From: Jacaranda mimosifolia
Taxonomy: Eukaryota; Streptophyta; Magnoliopsida; Lamiales; Bignoniaceae
Direction of reading: 5' to 3'
Length of the DNA stretch: 64,000 nucleotides
Assembly: GCA_018894105.1 (NCBI GenBank)
Contig: CM032123.1
Location: 2,357,001-2,421,000 of the forward strand
Numbering within the stretch: position 1 is the first letter of the stretch; the number at the start of each line of letters is the position of its first letter. The translations under genes and the position numbers were made by a program. Below are positions 23,860 through 36,644 of the stretch, piece by piece. The notes under the pieces were generated by a model, which was given only the letters and a program-made list of their open reading frames with translations, did no database searches and was not told where the DNA came from.

Positions 23860-26289
23860 ATGCAGAAAATTCAGAAGCCGATCGATGAAGATGTTGTGAT
23901 CGTGGGTGCTGGTATAGCTGGCCTCACTACGGCTTTGGGACTTCACAGGTATGTGGAAAAGATGGGTTCACATGTTTGGCATCTTTGCGATCATCATCCT
24001 AAGTGTTTCAGAGGGTGTTTGGGTCTCCAGAAAATCTAATAAAATGTTTGAGGGATTATAAAAATTTTAGTATCTCACTCACTTATTTTGAAAATAATAT
24101 CTAATATTTTATAAGTTGTAGGAATTATAAGATTTTTAATTAAATTTAGCTGAAGGTGTGATAAATTTTGTAGGTTGGGAATTCGGAGTCTGGTTTTGGA
24201 GTCGTCGGAGGATTTAAGGGCTACAGGATTTGCGCTTACTATTTGGACAAATGCTTGGAGGGCGCTTGATGCTGTTGGCATTGGGGATTTCCTTAGGGCA
24301 AAATCCCATCAAATTCATGGGTATGATTAATCATTGGTTCTGCATTACTGTATATTTTTGGTTTACTCTTAAGTTCTTGTGAATTAAATCAACCGCTCTG
24401 ATGGTTCTTGTTTGTTTGTTTGTATATTTTTAGTTTTGAAGTCACTTCCTGGAATCCCAGCCTGCCTTCCCCAGAGCAAGCCCCTGAGGCAGATGTCAAA
24501 TTGTGAGTTGTTCCCATTGTGCAGAATTGCTCATGATGATCATTATCATAATTGTTACATAAATATTTTCTTATTGAGGATAAGGTTTTCTCCTTTCCAA
24601 ATTTCGTAAATTATGAACATATGCTCTTAATATAAAAGTTAAGAACTTGTACAGTTTAACCATCAGTTCTTGAATACCACTATGCAGTGGCAAGTTCGAA
24701 AGCCGCTGTGTGAGAAGAAAAGACTTGTTAGAAACTTTGGCGAGAGAATTGCCTCAAGGAACCATTAGATATTCTTCCAAGCTTGTCTCTATTGCGGAAT
24801 CTGGGAACTTCAAATTGTTGCATCTTGCAGATGGTTCAGTTTTTAGAACTAGGGTAAAAATTTCTACTAACATATGCCCTTTCTACATCTGTTGGTATCA
24901 GTTTATAAATGGAGAAATGCTGATTCGTTTTTATCTAATCAAAGGTGTTGATTGGATGCGATGGAGTCAATTCAATGGTGGCTAAATGGTTAGGACTCCA
25001 GAGTCCAGTTAGTATTGGGCGATCGGCGATTAGGGGCTTTGTTGTCTATCCAGATGGCCATGGGTTCGAGCCAAAGTTCCATGCCTACTTTGGGGGAGGC
25101 GTGCGTTATGGTTTTATTACCTGTGATGACAAGAGCATATACTGGTTTTGCACTTTTGCTCCATCGCTATTCAAATGTAAGCTTCCTTTTATCATATTTC
25201 AATGTTATTAAATGCCGTGTCATATTAGATTTTGTACTGACTTGATGTTGGTCAGGGAGAAAAGGATCCAAATTACCTAGCACTTAATTGGGTTTCACAT
25301 CTTTTTTTGGGTTGAATACTTACCCTATTCGATGAGGTTGATCTGAAATTCCAACCATTAAATGCGAACATGTGGTAGGATCATATAGCATGATCTAAAA
25401 CTGTCGTATCATAGGAATAGTATTGGAGTAGTCATAAAAGGGGAGTTTTTCATTAGTTCATATACGATCTTGGAGCAACCTATAGAGAACCCCAATTAGC
25501 TACCTACCCACCAATCACCCTATTCTCCTTACTCTTTTCCAAGCTATAGGACCTATTCCTCTGACCTCTTGTGACAAAGTTGACCATTTAGGTTTTAACT
25601 GTACCCAAATGTCGGAAAACCTACTGATCAGTAGACCTCAAAATATACTAATGTCATTCTACCAACATCATAACTTATTTCCAGGACAGAAGAATGATAT
25701 CATATATAAGATAGAATTTCTTTTTTTGTCTGTAACAGATGATGAAAATGAGCACGATCCACTGAAAATGAAGCAATTTGTGGCAAGCAAAATATGCAAT
25801 GCGCCAAAACACATATCAGATATGGTGGAGAGAACTAACTTAGATTGCATCTCGTGTGCTCCTCTAAAGTTGAGACTTCCGTGGAACATTTTGTGGGGAA
25901 ACATTGTCAAAAACAATGTTTGTGTTGTCGGGGACGCCTTTCATCCCATGACACCGGACATAGGTCAAGGAGGATGTTCGGCCTTTGAAGACAGCGTGGT
26001 TCTTGCAAGATGTCTAGCGGAAGCATTGCCAACAAAATCAACTAATTTTGACGAGAAAGAAGTAAAAGATGAAGATTACATAAAGATGAAAAGGGGTCTA
26101 GAGAAGTATGCCAAAGAGAGGAGATGGAGAAGTTTTAGTCTCATTAGCACGGCCTATGTGGTTGGAATGATACAGGAGAGTGATTGGAAGGTAATGAGCT
26201 TCTTAAGGAAGAAGTTTTTGTCTAAGTTCACTGTTGGGACTGTTGTAAGGATGGCTGACTTTGATTGTGGGAAGTTAGTTCTTTCTTGA
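23860..26289 (+). CDS. FAD-dependent monooxygenase, copy 1 (6 exons)
   Basis: Exons 23860-23948, 24174-24320, 24434-24502, 24688-24853, 24945-25176 and 25739-26289 join in frame to 417 codons. It is a group A flavoprotein monooxygenase like Arabidopsis MO1/CTF2-type and salicylate-hydroxylase-like proteins. The FAD/ADP-binding Rossmann motif is VIVGAGIAG with G16, G18 and G21. The DG motif is at D163-G164 (LIGCDGVNS). The GD motif, contacting FAD ribose, is G299-D300 ([15 protein letters not shown]). There is no clear transit peptide. The family hydroxylates small aromatics with NAD(P)H, but the substrate of this enzyme cannot be told from sequence. It differs from copies 2 and 3 by F302 (they have L) and by CSAFED instead of CSALED. 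All introns are GT-AG. It looks functional. Confidence 0.88.
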
Positions 26290-26868
26290 AGATAGATATG
26301 GGTTGATGGAGTCTAAAAGCTGAACCTACTGATGAATTAATGGTGGGAAAAAGAGTACTTCTTTCAAGTAAAGATGTGAAATGATGGTATCCATAGCCTA
26401 AATTGGTATGTACTAGTTCTTCTCTGTAATATAATTGTATCACTACCTACAACTTCTTAATAATTATATTTTCGTTGATCGTGTTTGGTATCTAATATTA
26501 TACAGTTTTGTATAGTATCAAAATCCACCCTATATTATAAGAGATTGAGATAATCTTCTCTACTATTTTATTTTGTTTGATGGGCAAGATTAACTTTGTT
26601 GCAAGGTGCTAGAAAATGCTTGGCGCCAAAGTTTTTGCCATTTATAAATAAACTTTGTCATCACATTCTTCAATCACATTTACCTTCAAATTAAGGGTAT
26701 ATTGGTCATTTATCATTCAAAATTGAGGACAACTTAATAATTTTGCATGCTAATATACAAGGTGAGACTATGAGATTATAGCTACAACGTTAGCTCGGCA
26801 TGGACCCGAAGTTACTATGCTTTGATGCTATCATCATAATTTAACATATCGACCAAGCTATAAGTAGC

Positions 26869-29189
26869 TATTAAATATTTGCTTTAGGATTGTAGCGTGT
26901 CTATTTGTCTTTATTGTTTCAATTATTAAAATATGTTGTCCTAGTCTTTAGGAAATAGTCAATTTATGACATGCGGTTTGTCATGAGTTGAATAACTTAC
27001 TTTCAATTTTTCTTTCATTTTTTTCCATGTATTTTTAAATGTAAGGCTAATAAATTTAATGAATGAAATTCCTACTGTTGCGTTTGTAATTTTCTTCACT
27101 TCAAGTTCAAATATCTTTCTTCTTTCACATACAAGCAACCTCTGATTCTCAGTTTTTCACCTTTAAAACCAACAATTGGCATTAGAGCCCTCTTCTTAAG
27201 GGATCTGCGAGTACTAGTGAAACATTTTGAAAGAAACCAAGAAATGGATACGGAGACTAGTTTCTCACCAATAGCTCCTCCAGTCTTCGATGGAGAAAAC
27301 TACCAGCTTTGGCAATAAAAATGGAGACCTATTTAGAGGCTTTGGATCTTTAGGAAACCGTAGAAGAGGATTATGAAGTCCCTGTGCTGCCAGGCAATCC
27401 CACCATAGCATAAATTAAAAATCACAAGGAAAGAAAAACTATAAAATCAAAGGCCAAAGCATGTCTGCTTGCTGCGGTTTCAATAGCCATTTCTACAAGA
27501 GTTATGTCACTCAAAGCAGCAAAAGCCATTTGGGATTACCTAAAGGAAGAGTACGCAAGAGATGAAAGGATAAAAGGCATGCAAGTGCTAAATTTAATCA
27601 GTGAATTTGAGTTGCAAAAAATGAAAGGATCAAAGACAATCAAAGAGTATTTAGACAGATTGCTCAATATAGTCAACAAGGTATAGTTACTCGGCACTGA
27701 ATTTTTTGATTCTAGAATTGTTGAAAAAATTCTTGTAACTGTACCTAAAAGATATAAAGCATCAATAACAACTTTAGAGAACACGAAGGATCCGTCCAAG
27801 ATTACATTTGCAGAGCTGTTAAATGCCTTGCAGGCTCAAGAGCCAAGAAGGCTCATGAGACAAGATGGAGCTGTTGAAGGAGCCTTGCCAAGCACTAAGA
27901 TGGTGGAAAAAACAAAAAGAAGAAAAACTATAAGAAAAATTCATCACCAAGTAGTGAGAGCGCTGCAAACAACCAAACCCGTAGCAAATGTGGAAGATCA
28001 AAGGGAAACTATCCTCCTTGTCAACATTGTGGCAAAAAATGTCATCCACCATTCAAATGCTAGTGGAGACCAGATGCAAAGTGCAGCAAGTGTAATCAGC
28101 TTGGACATGAAGCCATAGTTTGCAAAAATAGGTTTCCAAAACAAATGTAGGTCAGCTAATAGAAAAAGGATTCAAAGTGTCCTTTGAAGACTTGCACTGT
28201 CTCATCTATGATGCTACTGGACAAGAAATTTTAAGAATTAAAATTAGAGGTAAAAGCTTCTCATTTGATCCAATAGAGGAGGAGCACACAACTTATTCTA
28301 GTCAAGCCAATATCATAGAAATCTGGTACAAGAGGCTTGGTCATTGTCACCTTTAGAGGATGTTGAAAATGAAGGAGGATATGATAAAAGGCTTAGCGGT
28401 TCTTGCTGATTATTTACCAAATTGTAATGCTTGTCAATTTGGTAAACAAAATAGGATGCCATTTTCTCAATCAACTTGGAGGGCCCCACAAAAGCTACAA
28501 GAAGTGGCTGGAATATTTTGGAAGTTCAAGAAATTGGTCGAAAACCAAAGTGGCTGCAAAATACAAACTCTAAGGTCAGATAATGGGAAAGAATACACTT
28601 CTAGAGAATTCAATTTGTTTTGTGAGGAAACATGTGTTGAATACTAGCTCACTACTCCTTACACTTACCAACAAAATGGAGTTCGTGAAGGAGGAACAGA
28701 TACATAAAGGAGATGACCAGATATTTGTTGCATGAAAAGGAGTTGCCCAAAAACTTTTGGGTAGAGGTGGCCATCACAACAGTGTTTCTACAAAATTGAC
28801 TTCCAACCACGACTTTAGAAGATAAAACTCCATTCAAGGCCTGGTATGGGTATAAATTTTCACTAAGCTTCCTTAAAGTATTTGGTTGTGTGTGTTTTGC
28901 TCATGTTCCATAGGTCAAGCACGACAAACTTGACAAGAAAGCAATTCCAGTTATCTTTGTGGGCTATAGTTTAGTCTCCAAAGCCTACAAAGTGTATCAG
29001 CCGCAAACAAAACAAAAGTGATTATCACTAGAGATGTAAACTTCAATGAGAATGAAAAGTGGGACTGGACGAATTCACAAAGAATTGGTGAGTGCTCACA
29101 AGAATTAGAAGTCAACTTTCCAATTAAAACTTTTGTGGAGCAAACAAAAGACCAGTGGCAAAGTGAACTAGTAGATGATCTACTTTTTA
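26869..29189 (+). mobile_element. Ty1/copia element fragment, unit A
   Basis: A 306-bp region (26869-27174) behaves as a 5' LTR and ends AACCAACA. Two bases later comes the primer binding site TGGCATTAGAGCC (27177-27189). Then follow broken gag (about 27244-27860), a degraded zinc-knuckle part, GAG-pre-integrase and integrase pieces (about 28300-28850), and the linker before reverse transcriptase, where it stops at the unit boundary. Stop codons interrupt gag and integrase, and about 310 bp present in A' (44375-44680) are missing. No reverse transcriptase, RNase H or 3' LTR. Dead element. Confidence 0.8.
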
Positions 29190-29718
29190 TTTAATTTGTA
29201 TGCTTGGATAAGCTTGTTGGTTCATATCTATAAATGGACTTCCCTTTTAACTCCTTTTCTCTTTTATACATGATTTTTTTCCTTTTTTTTCTTTGAAATT
29301 TTTTCATTTGCTCAATTAACCTGTCTTGTAATTTGGTTATTTAATTGTTCTTGTAATTTGGTTATTTAATTGTTCAATAACACTTAGAATATGATATAAT
29401 AGCGCTGCAAGTTGGTATAGCAAATTAGTTTTCTTTGATATATATATTTATTTATTTATTTTTCTTCTTCTTATATTATAATTATATATATAAAAATATT
29501 AATATAAAATTATACTTAATTTGTTAACCAGACAAAAAATGTTAGTTATTAACTTGATATCTATAAACAATTCAAAATATTTTATTTCAAAATAAAATTA
29601 AACTTATAAAACAATCTCCAATAATATAAAACTAAACATACACCACATTTTTTAACTCGACTTCCTGAAATACATGCTTCGAAAACACTTGCAATACCCA
29701 AATGAAGCCATACATTAA

Positions 29719-32700
29719 GATTGTGATTGCCTGTGTGGACATTTCCCCTTTTTCGATTTTAAAAACATGAGATAAAGGGCAAGAAATGTTTGGATGTGAG
29801 TTTTTAAAACAAGTCTGTGGGGCATTACTCAAAGGCGGACTCTGAGATCTACAGTGCACACCTGTTCTGCTTATCTCATCTACTCTCTCGCTTAAATGTT
29901 TAAGAGATCTCTCCCTAATCTCACGCATCGTTCTTCGTACAGTACTTTTCTCTCTCTTCTATCTCGATTTCTCTTTCGCTCGATTATTATGGTTCTTTTC
30001 TTTTTCTTGTAATTTTTGAGGTTGTGATAATGGTTCTTCTTCTTCTTCTTCTTGTTTTTTTTTTTTTTAAGTAAATTTCTGAGCTAATGGATTGAACATG
30101 GGGAAAATCCGATGATTCTTCTTGGCCCAGTGACTCAGATGGCGTTGAAGAGGTTGTGACTATTCTCTTTCTCTCTCTCTCTCAATTTTTGATCCAATGG
30201 ACTGGGTTTGGGGAAAATTCTGACCCATATCTTGGCCCAGCAACTTGGATGGCGTTATGATTTATCACATGCAACTGATGATTTGCAGCCACGGCATGGT
30301 CGCTTTCTCCTCCCCTCGTTTGCTACCTGGTAATTGGGTACCCATAGATAACCCAATGACGGGCAATTATGGGTTGGGTAAAGTTACCTACTCATTTTTT
30401 ATTGGATACAAGATAGTTGACCTATTACCTATTCTCATGGGTAATGGGTAACCCGTGGGTGCCTGTAATAATTTTTTTTAATATTTAAAAGGTAAATTAA
30501 TATTCATTTTGCAACTTACATGATGTCACTGAACTATTAACTAAATAAAATTAAAAAAAGACAACGAATTTATTAAATTGAATAAATACTTAAAGTATAT
30601 TAATAATGTTGTAGTTTAATACTTACAACCTTTGTTTGTTTGTTTGTTTTTTTTGAAATCAGTTTAGTACTTACAACTTAAGTATTCAAAATTCATTAAA
30701 TTTAAAGTACATTACATTTAAAAGTTCAAATTTAAATCTCATTATATGTTAAAAGTTTTTTAAATTAAAAGTTTAAATATCATTCAAATATTGTTGTCTT
30801 TGTAAAAGAAGATGTTACATCCATGAAAATATGCATAACAAATTATTTATCAGTTGACTACATGGGTGATTGATATCTGAGAAGGGTTTTTTGTTATACA
30901 CAATGTCTTATTTAGGGTATTGCTCTATGGTATTAGTATGTTGTAATTTTTTTATTTGTAAAATTCAAAAATTAAAAGTTAGATTAAAAATTTTAAAAAC
31001 ATAAAAAATATATATATATATATATTTATGGGTAACCCGTGGATACCTATGGGTTGGACCTAAAAACGGTGGGTAATTTGGGTATGAAAAAGAATTAACT
31101 GCATTTTATTGGGTTAGAAATGTAAGACCCAGTACCTGTAAATTTTTGGGTACCCACAAGTACTTGTGGGTATGGGTACTATTTTGCTAGGTCTAACTAT
31201 AACAAATCTGCGCTTCAATTTTTTTAGATAATTTTTAATTATATTTTTAGTAAAAATAAATATTTTAATCTATATTACTTTCATTTTTTAAAGTGGATTC
31301 ATAATAATTTTTAAAAATAAATTAGAATAATTATAATCATCGATGATTGATAATTGTGATACATTTACTGTATATTTTACTATTTTTTTTTCCATTTCAA
31401 TTAAGTGTATAAAAAATCCCAATATTCCGTAGTTCAACATTAATGTGGTAGACCAAAGCTCTTAAATCTAGACCTCAATTACAATGTTGAACTTTACAAA
31501 AAGAATTCAAACTAAAATTTGATACTTAGAATTTATGTTAAACTTTAACATTGTTTTCTAATTTGTTTATTCGATTTTCTTTAAGTTTGACTGAATATAT
31601 TTGGCCTAAACAGATTTTAAAATTATAATTAATTTTTATACAATAACAAAATAGAATATAAAAAATAAAAAAATTATAAACTAATTTTGGATGATACACA
31701 ATTTTTTGATTTTGTTTCGAATTTTTTTAAAAAAAATTCAACTTATTCGATTAATTAAAAATGTGTGAAAATTAATTTTTCGAAAAAAAAAAAATTGTTC
31801 TTTACTTACTTGGAACTTACCAAATTAATTGACAGTCTATTTTTAAAAAATAAAACAAAAATTCAATTTAATTAAATTTGTAAATTATTCATTTTGTTAA
31901 ATATTATAAATCCCAAATAAACCCAAAAATCTAAATTTACAAAACAATCTCATTATTTCAAGCATATCTCAAAATTTTACAATCAATCACAACCTCACAT
32001 CATATCAACACATTATATCACAATAATTTTTACAATTTATCTTACAACCAATCACAACTTCATCTTCTATTCTCATATTTCTAGGCCACGTTTGATGTAG
32101 AGTTTAGATGATAGTGGCTATTGTAATAGTGGATAATTATGTGAAATTGGATTATTTATTAGTCTATTTGATAGAAGAGATTGACATATATATTAGGCAC
32201 CATTTAAATCTTCAATAATATCATGTGGTGTGTTTGATACTCACTACTATCATTATTTTTACTAATTTGTCCATGTTATAGGATACTTAATAGCCCGCAT
32301 TTCAAATATTATTTTCTTGGGTGAATTGCAATTTACATCCTTGTGAAAATCAAAATGAGCATAAAACAGTTTTGTAATTAAAAAAAACCACATAAAAAAT
32401 TCTTTTAAAAAATTATATCATATGAAATAATTCTAACAGTATATACATAAAAACTGAAAAATTTAAAAATTAAGAATATATAATTAATAATTTTATATTT
32501 GGGATGACTTTAAAACTAAATATATATAATATTGTTTGTTAGATTTGGTACTTTCTATATTATTTGTTATGATCAAAATATATATTTTTCATAAAATCAA
32601 ATAAAATATTTAATTTAATTTTACTATAATATCACTTTAATTGATCAATAATACTAACTGAAAATTTAATTGAGGACAAATATTTTTTAAATAAATGAAT

Positions 32701-33304
32701 TAATAAATTATAACATAAATAAATAAATAAATAAATCCATAAAACTATTCGAAATTCCACAAAAATAATTGGTCAGTGCAATGACATCAAATATCCATTC
32801 AATTTGGATTTGACTTATTTATTTTTTGAAATTTATATTAGACTCGACATGCAAAGAAAAAAATCCCCAAGAGTAAAAAATTTCCAAAAATTGACCAACA
32901 ATTAGTAAAGGGGAGGAGCCAGAAAGGGAAATTTGAAATTTCATGCTGCACTGAGGGAGAGAGGGGGCGTGACTAATTTCAATTGAACGAGGGTTAAAAG
33001 TGTAAGATAGCACTACATATTGAAGGGCTAGAATGAGAAATTGCTACTAATTAGAATTGCTCAACAGGGTGCGATTATTTTATCACACTCCTACTCCCAC
33101 TACTTCAATAACACCCAAGCGGGGCTACAATTGTGGGCTAATCATAAATGCGGGCCGGCCCATTTTCATTATATCACGTATCAAATAAGTGATAAGGTAC
33201 TATAGTGGCTAGTCGCGGTTATCAAATGCATCCTAAAATACTAAATACCCTCAAAATCCTTAAAACACAAAATATGAGACAAAACCTAATAAACAATCAC
33301 AACC
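29719..33304. mobile_element. Harbinger-like non-autonomous element, 3.6 kb, unit B
   Basis: The flank is TAA on both sides (29716-29718 and 33305-33307), while unit A keeps a single TAA at 22658. The ends are inverted: GATTGTGATTG on the left and (reverse) GGTTGTGATTG on the right. A 3-bp TAA/TTA duplication with short G-starting inverted ends is the PIF/Harbinger signature. No transposase frame is present. The interior holds at least one nested element (about 30325-31195, with GGGTACCC-rich ends) and a second inverted-end segment (about 32090-33240). It is shared with B' but about 0.8 kb longer overall. Confidence 0.6.
30080..30262 (+). other. possible captured gene fragment, internally duplicated
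   Basis: Two imperfect direct copies, about 30088-30153 and 30193-30255, share GGGGAAAAT, CTTGGCCCAG and GATGGCGTT. The first can be read as a short exon-like frame ending GAAGAG before GTTGTG. A CT-rich leader-like sequence precedes it. The parent gene is not recognised, and the segment is absent from B'. Confidence 0.3.
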
Positions 33305-33744
33305 TAATATTTTGATCTTCCCTTTCCTGAGAAATAAACTGGTCTTCATTTCCACAGAAAATTAAAGTCAATGGCACCTGGACAACCAATGACACTGCTA
33401 CTTTTGTAACCATGAATAGTTTGAATTTTTTATTTCATTTTATATTTCATCTCTTATTCATATACTAAGTATATAAAATATGTTTTTAATTAAAAATTAA
33501 ATAAATTTGACACGTATTCATCAAAGTGAAATAGGAAATGAAATAAGAGGTGAAATAGAAATTGAAAGTGAACAAGGAATTGCAGTAGAATATATAATAC
33601 ATATAAATTCCTTATCAGTTCCTTGTCCACCAAGTTCAATTTTGGTAGTGACATTATAAGGCGGCGGCGCGGCTCTTCTTTCCTTTCAACCCTTTGCGTA
33701 TTTGCTTTCATCATCAATCAAAACAGAGGTCCCGCCTCATCTCT

Positions 33745-33750
33745 ATAAGT
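33745..33750 (+). promoter_or_regulatory. TATA box of monooxygenase 2
   Basis: TATAAG in CATCTCTATAAGTATC, 53 bp before the ATG. The same motif precedes copy 3 (39952-39957) and copy 4. Confidence 0.5.
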
Positions 33751-33802
33751 ATCTCATCATCCAATTCTCTTTTGCATACCACTAATTTCAGTCCACGGCA
33801 GC

Positions 33803-36644
33803 ATGCAGAAAATTCAGACGCCGATCGATGAAGATATTGTGATCGTGGGTGCCGGCATTGCTGGCCTCACTACGGCTTTGGGACTTCACAAGTATGTGAA
33901 AAAGATGGGTTCACATATTTGGATAATGTTTGGTTATATTTTGGATATTTTCTGGAAAATATTTTGGGCAAAGGTGCTTTGGGAGTTAAAAATGGGAAAT
34001 GGTCCACTGTTTGATTGTGTTTTGAAAGAATGAATTGTTTGTTTGGAAATGTTTTGTAGAAGACAAATTTTATTGTAGATGTCAAATCATTTCTGTTTTG
34101 TCGGGTTTGTAAGATGAAAATGTATTTTTAAATTGATTGTATTTATATGGATGAGTGATGTATATATATATGTATATATTTGCAATGATTGATAGAATAG
34201 AGGGGGTGCTCTTTTTTACTTTTAAGAGATATTTTGGGTATAAACAAGTGTATTTCGAGAGTTAAAATTGGAAAATGTAGACATTATTTGTTATTGTTTT
34301 TTGGAGTTGGAAAATGTTTAGAAAAAAATGTAAACAAACATTGCCTTGGCATCATTTTGATCATTATTCTAAGCGTTTCACAAGGTGTTTGTCTAGTTTA
34401 TAAGCTCGTCAGAAGATCTTATAAAATGTTTGAAAGCTTATAAAAGTTTTAATGCCTTATTTTATTCAAATACTTTACTAATTTATTTTAAAAATAAAAC
34501 CTAACATCTTATAAGTTTCAAAAATATTTTATAATTTGTAGGAGTTTATAAAATTTTAGTTGGTGGTGTGATAATTTTTGTAGGTTGGGAATTCGGAGTC
34601 TGGTTTTGGAGTCGTCGGAGGGTTTAAGGGTTACCGGATTTGCACTTACTGTTTGGGCAAATGCTTGGAGGGCACTTGATGCTGTTGGCATTGGGGATTT
34701 CCTTAGGGCAAAATCCCTTCAAATTCAAGGGTATGATTAATCATTGGCTCTATATTACTGTATATTATTGGTTTGTTATTAAGTTCTTGTGAATAAATCA
34801 ACTGTTTTGATGGTTCTTGTTTGTTTATTTTTAGTTTTGAAGTCACTTCTTGGAATTCCAGCCTGCCGCCTCCAGAGCAAGCCCCTGAGGCAGATGTCAA
34901 ATTGTGAGTTGTTCCCTTTGTGCAGAATTGCTCATTGTCATAGTTGTTATATATGTATATATATATATATATTTTTTTTTTCTTAATGAGGATAAGGTTT
35001 TCTCCTTTCCAAATTTCATAACTTATGAACATATGCTCTTAATGCAAAAGTTAAGAAATTGTATAGCCTAACCATCAGTTCTTGAATACTACTATGCAGT
35101 GGCAAGTTCGAAAGCCGCTGTGTAAGAAGAAAAGACTTGTTAGAAACTTTGGCGAGAGAATTGCCTCAAGGAACCATTAGATATTCTTCCAAGCTCGTTT
35201 CTATTGAGGAATCTGGGAACTTCAAATTGTTGCATCTTGCAGATGGTTCAGTTTTCAAAACTAAGGTAAAAATATCTACTAAAGTATGCCCTTTCTACAT
35301 CTGTTTGGTATCAGTTTATAAATGCAGAAATGCCGAGTCGTTCTTATCTAATCAAAGGTATTGATTGGATGCGATGGAGTCAATTCAATGGTGGCTAAAT
35401 GGTTGGGGCTCGGGAGTCCAGTTAGTACTGGGCGATCGTCGATTAGAGGGTTTGTTGTCTATCCAGATGGCCATGGCTTCGAGCCAAAGTTCCATACCTA
35501 CTTTGGGGGAGGTGTGCGTTTTGGTTTTATTCCCTGTGATGACAAGAGCATATACTGGTTTTGCACTTCCACTCTGTCGCTCTTCAAATGTAAGCTTCTT
35601 TTTATCATACTTCAATGTTGCAAGATGCTGTTTTCGTATTAGATTTTGTGCTAAGCTGATACAGGTTAGGGGGTGAAAAAGGATCAAAATACCCCTAAAT
35701 GTATCTAAATTACCTAACACCTATTGGGATTTATATCCTTTTTTGTGGGTCGTATACTTACCTATTTCGATCAGGTTGATTTGAAATCTCAATCATTAAA
35801 TGGGAACACGTGGTAGGATCATATAGTAGGATATAAAACTGCCATATCATAGGATTATTAATTGGAGTAGTTAGAAAGGGGGAGTTTTTTGTTAGCTCAT
35901 ATAGGATCTATTCCCATGACCTCTCGCGACAAAGTTTACCATTCAGGTTTAATTTGTACCCAAGTGTCGGAAGACTTACTGATTAGTAGACCTCAAAATA
36001 TATTAATGTCATTCTACCAACATCATAACTTATTTCCAGGACAAAAGAATGATATCATATATAAGATAGAATTTCCTTTTTTGTCTGTAACAGATGATGA
36101 AAATGAGCACAATCCACTAAAAATGAAGCAATTTGTGGCAAGCAACCTACGCAATGCACCAAAACACATGTCAGATGTGGTGGAGAGAACTAACTTAGAT
36201 TGCATCTCGTGTGCTCCTCTAAAGTTGAGACTTCCGTGGAACATTTTGTGGGGAAACATTGTCAAAAACAACATTTGTGTCGTCGGGGACGCCCTTCATC
36301 CCATGACACCGGACATAGGTCAAGGAGGATGTTCGGCCTTGGAAGACAGCGTGGTTCTTGCAAGATGTCTAGCGGAAGCTTTGTCGACAAAATCAACTAA
36401 TTTCAACGAAAAAGAAGTAAAAGATGAAGATTACATAAAGATGAAAAGGGGTCTGGAAAAGTATGCCAAAGAGAGGAGATGGAGAAGTTTTAGTCTCATT
36501 AGCACGGCCTATGTGGTTGGAATGATACAGGAGAGTGATGGGAAGGTACTGAGCTTCTTGAGGGAGAAGTTTTTGTCTAAGTATACTATTGGGATTGTTG
36601 TGAGGATGGCTGACTTTGATTGTGGAAAGTTAATTCTTTCTTGA
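33803..36644 (+). CDS. FAD-dependent monooxygenase, copy 2 (6 exons)
   Basis: Exons 33803-33891, 34584-34730, 34835-34903, 35100-35265, 35358-35589 and 36094-36644 have exactly the same lengths as in copy 1 and give 417 codons. The three FAD-binding motifs are intact: GAGIAG at 16-21, LIGCDG at 159-164, and GDALHP at 299-304. Intron 1 is 692 bp because it carries a MITE absent from copies 1 and 3. The last base of exon 1 is A instead of G, so the donor reads CACAA before GTATGT. This changes R30 to K and weakens the splice site slightly. The other introns are normal GT-AG. It looks functional. Confidence 0.86.
33921..34345. mobile_element. MITE in intron 1 of monooxygenase 2
   Basis: The left end GGATAATGTTTGGTTATATT is inverted at the right end as GGCAATGTTTGTTTACATTT. 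Copies 1 and 3 read straight through (TTTGGCATCTTT), so they are empty sites. Copy 4 has the left part of the same insertion. Confidence 0.65.

Larger units (their letters stand above)
22251..29189 (+). repeat. duplication unit A (Alba 3' flank, monooxygenase 1, copia fragment)
   Basis: The first unit of the array. It begins with the sequence after the Alba gene (AATTTGTATGCCTGGATAAG), which reappears at 29193 and 45771. It contains monooxygenase 1 and ends inside a truncated copia element. Its left edge is continuous with the unique Alba gene, so it marks the original left border of the locus. Confidence 0.8.
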
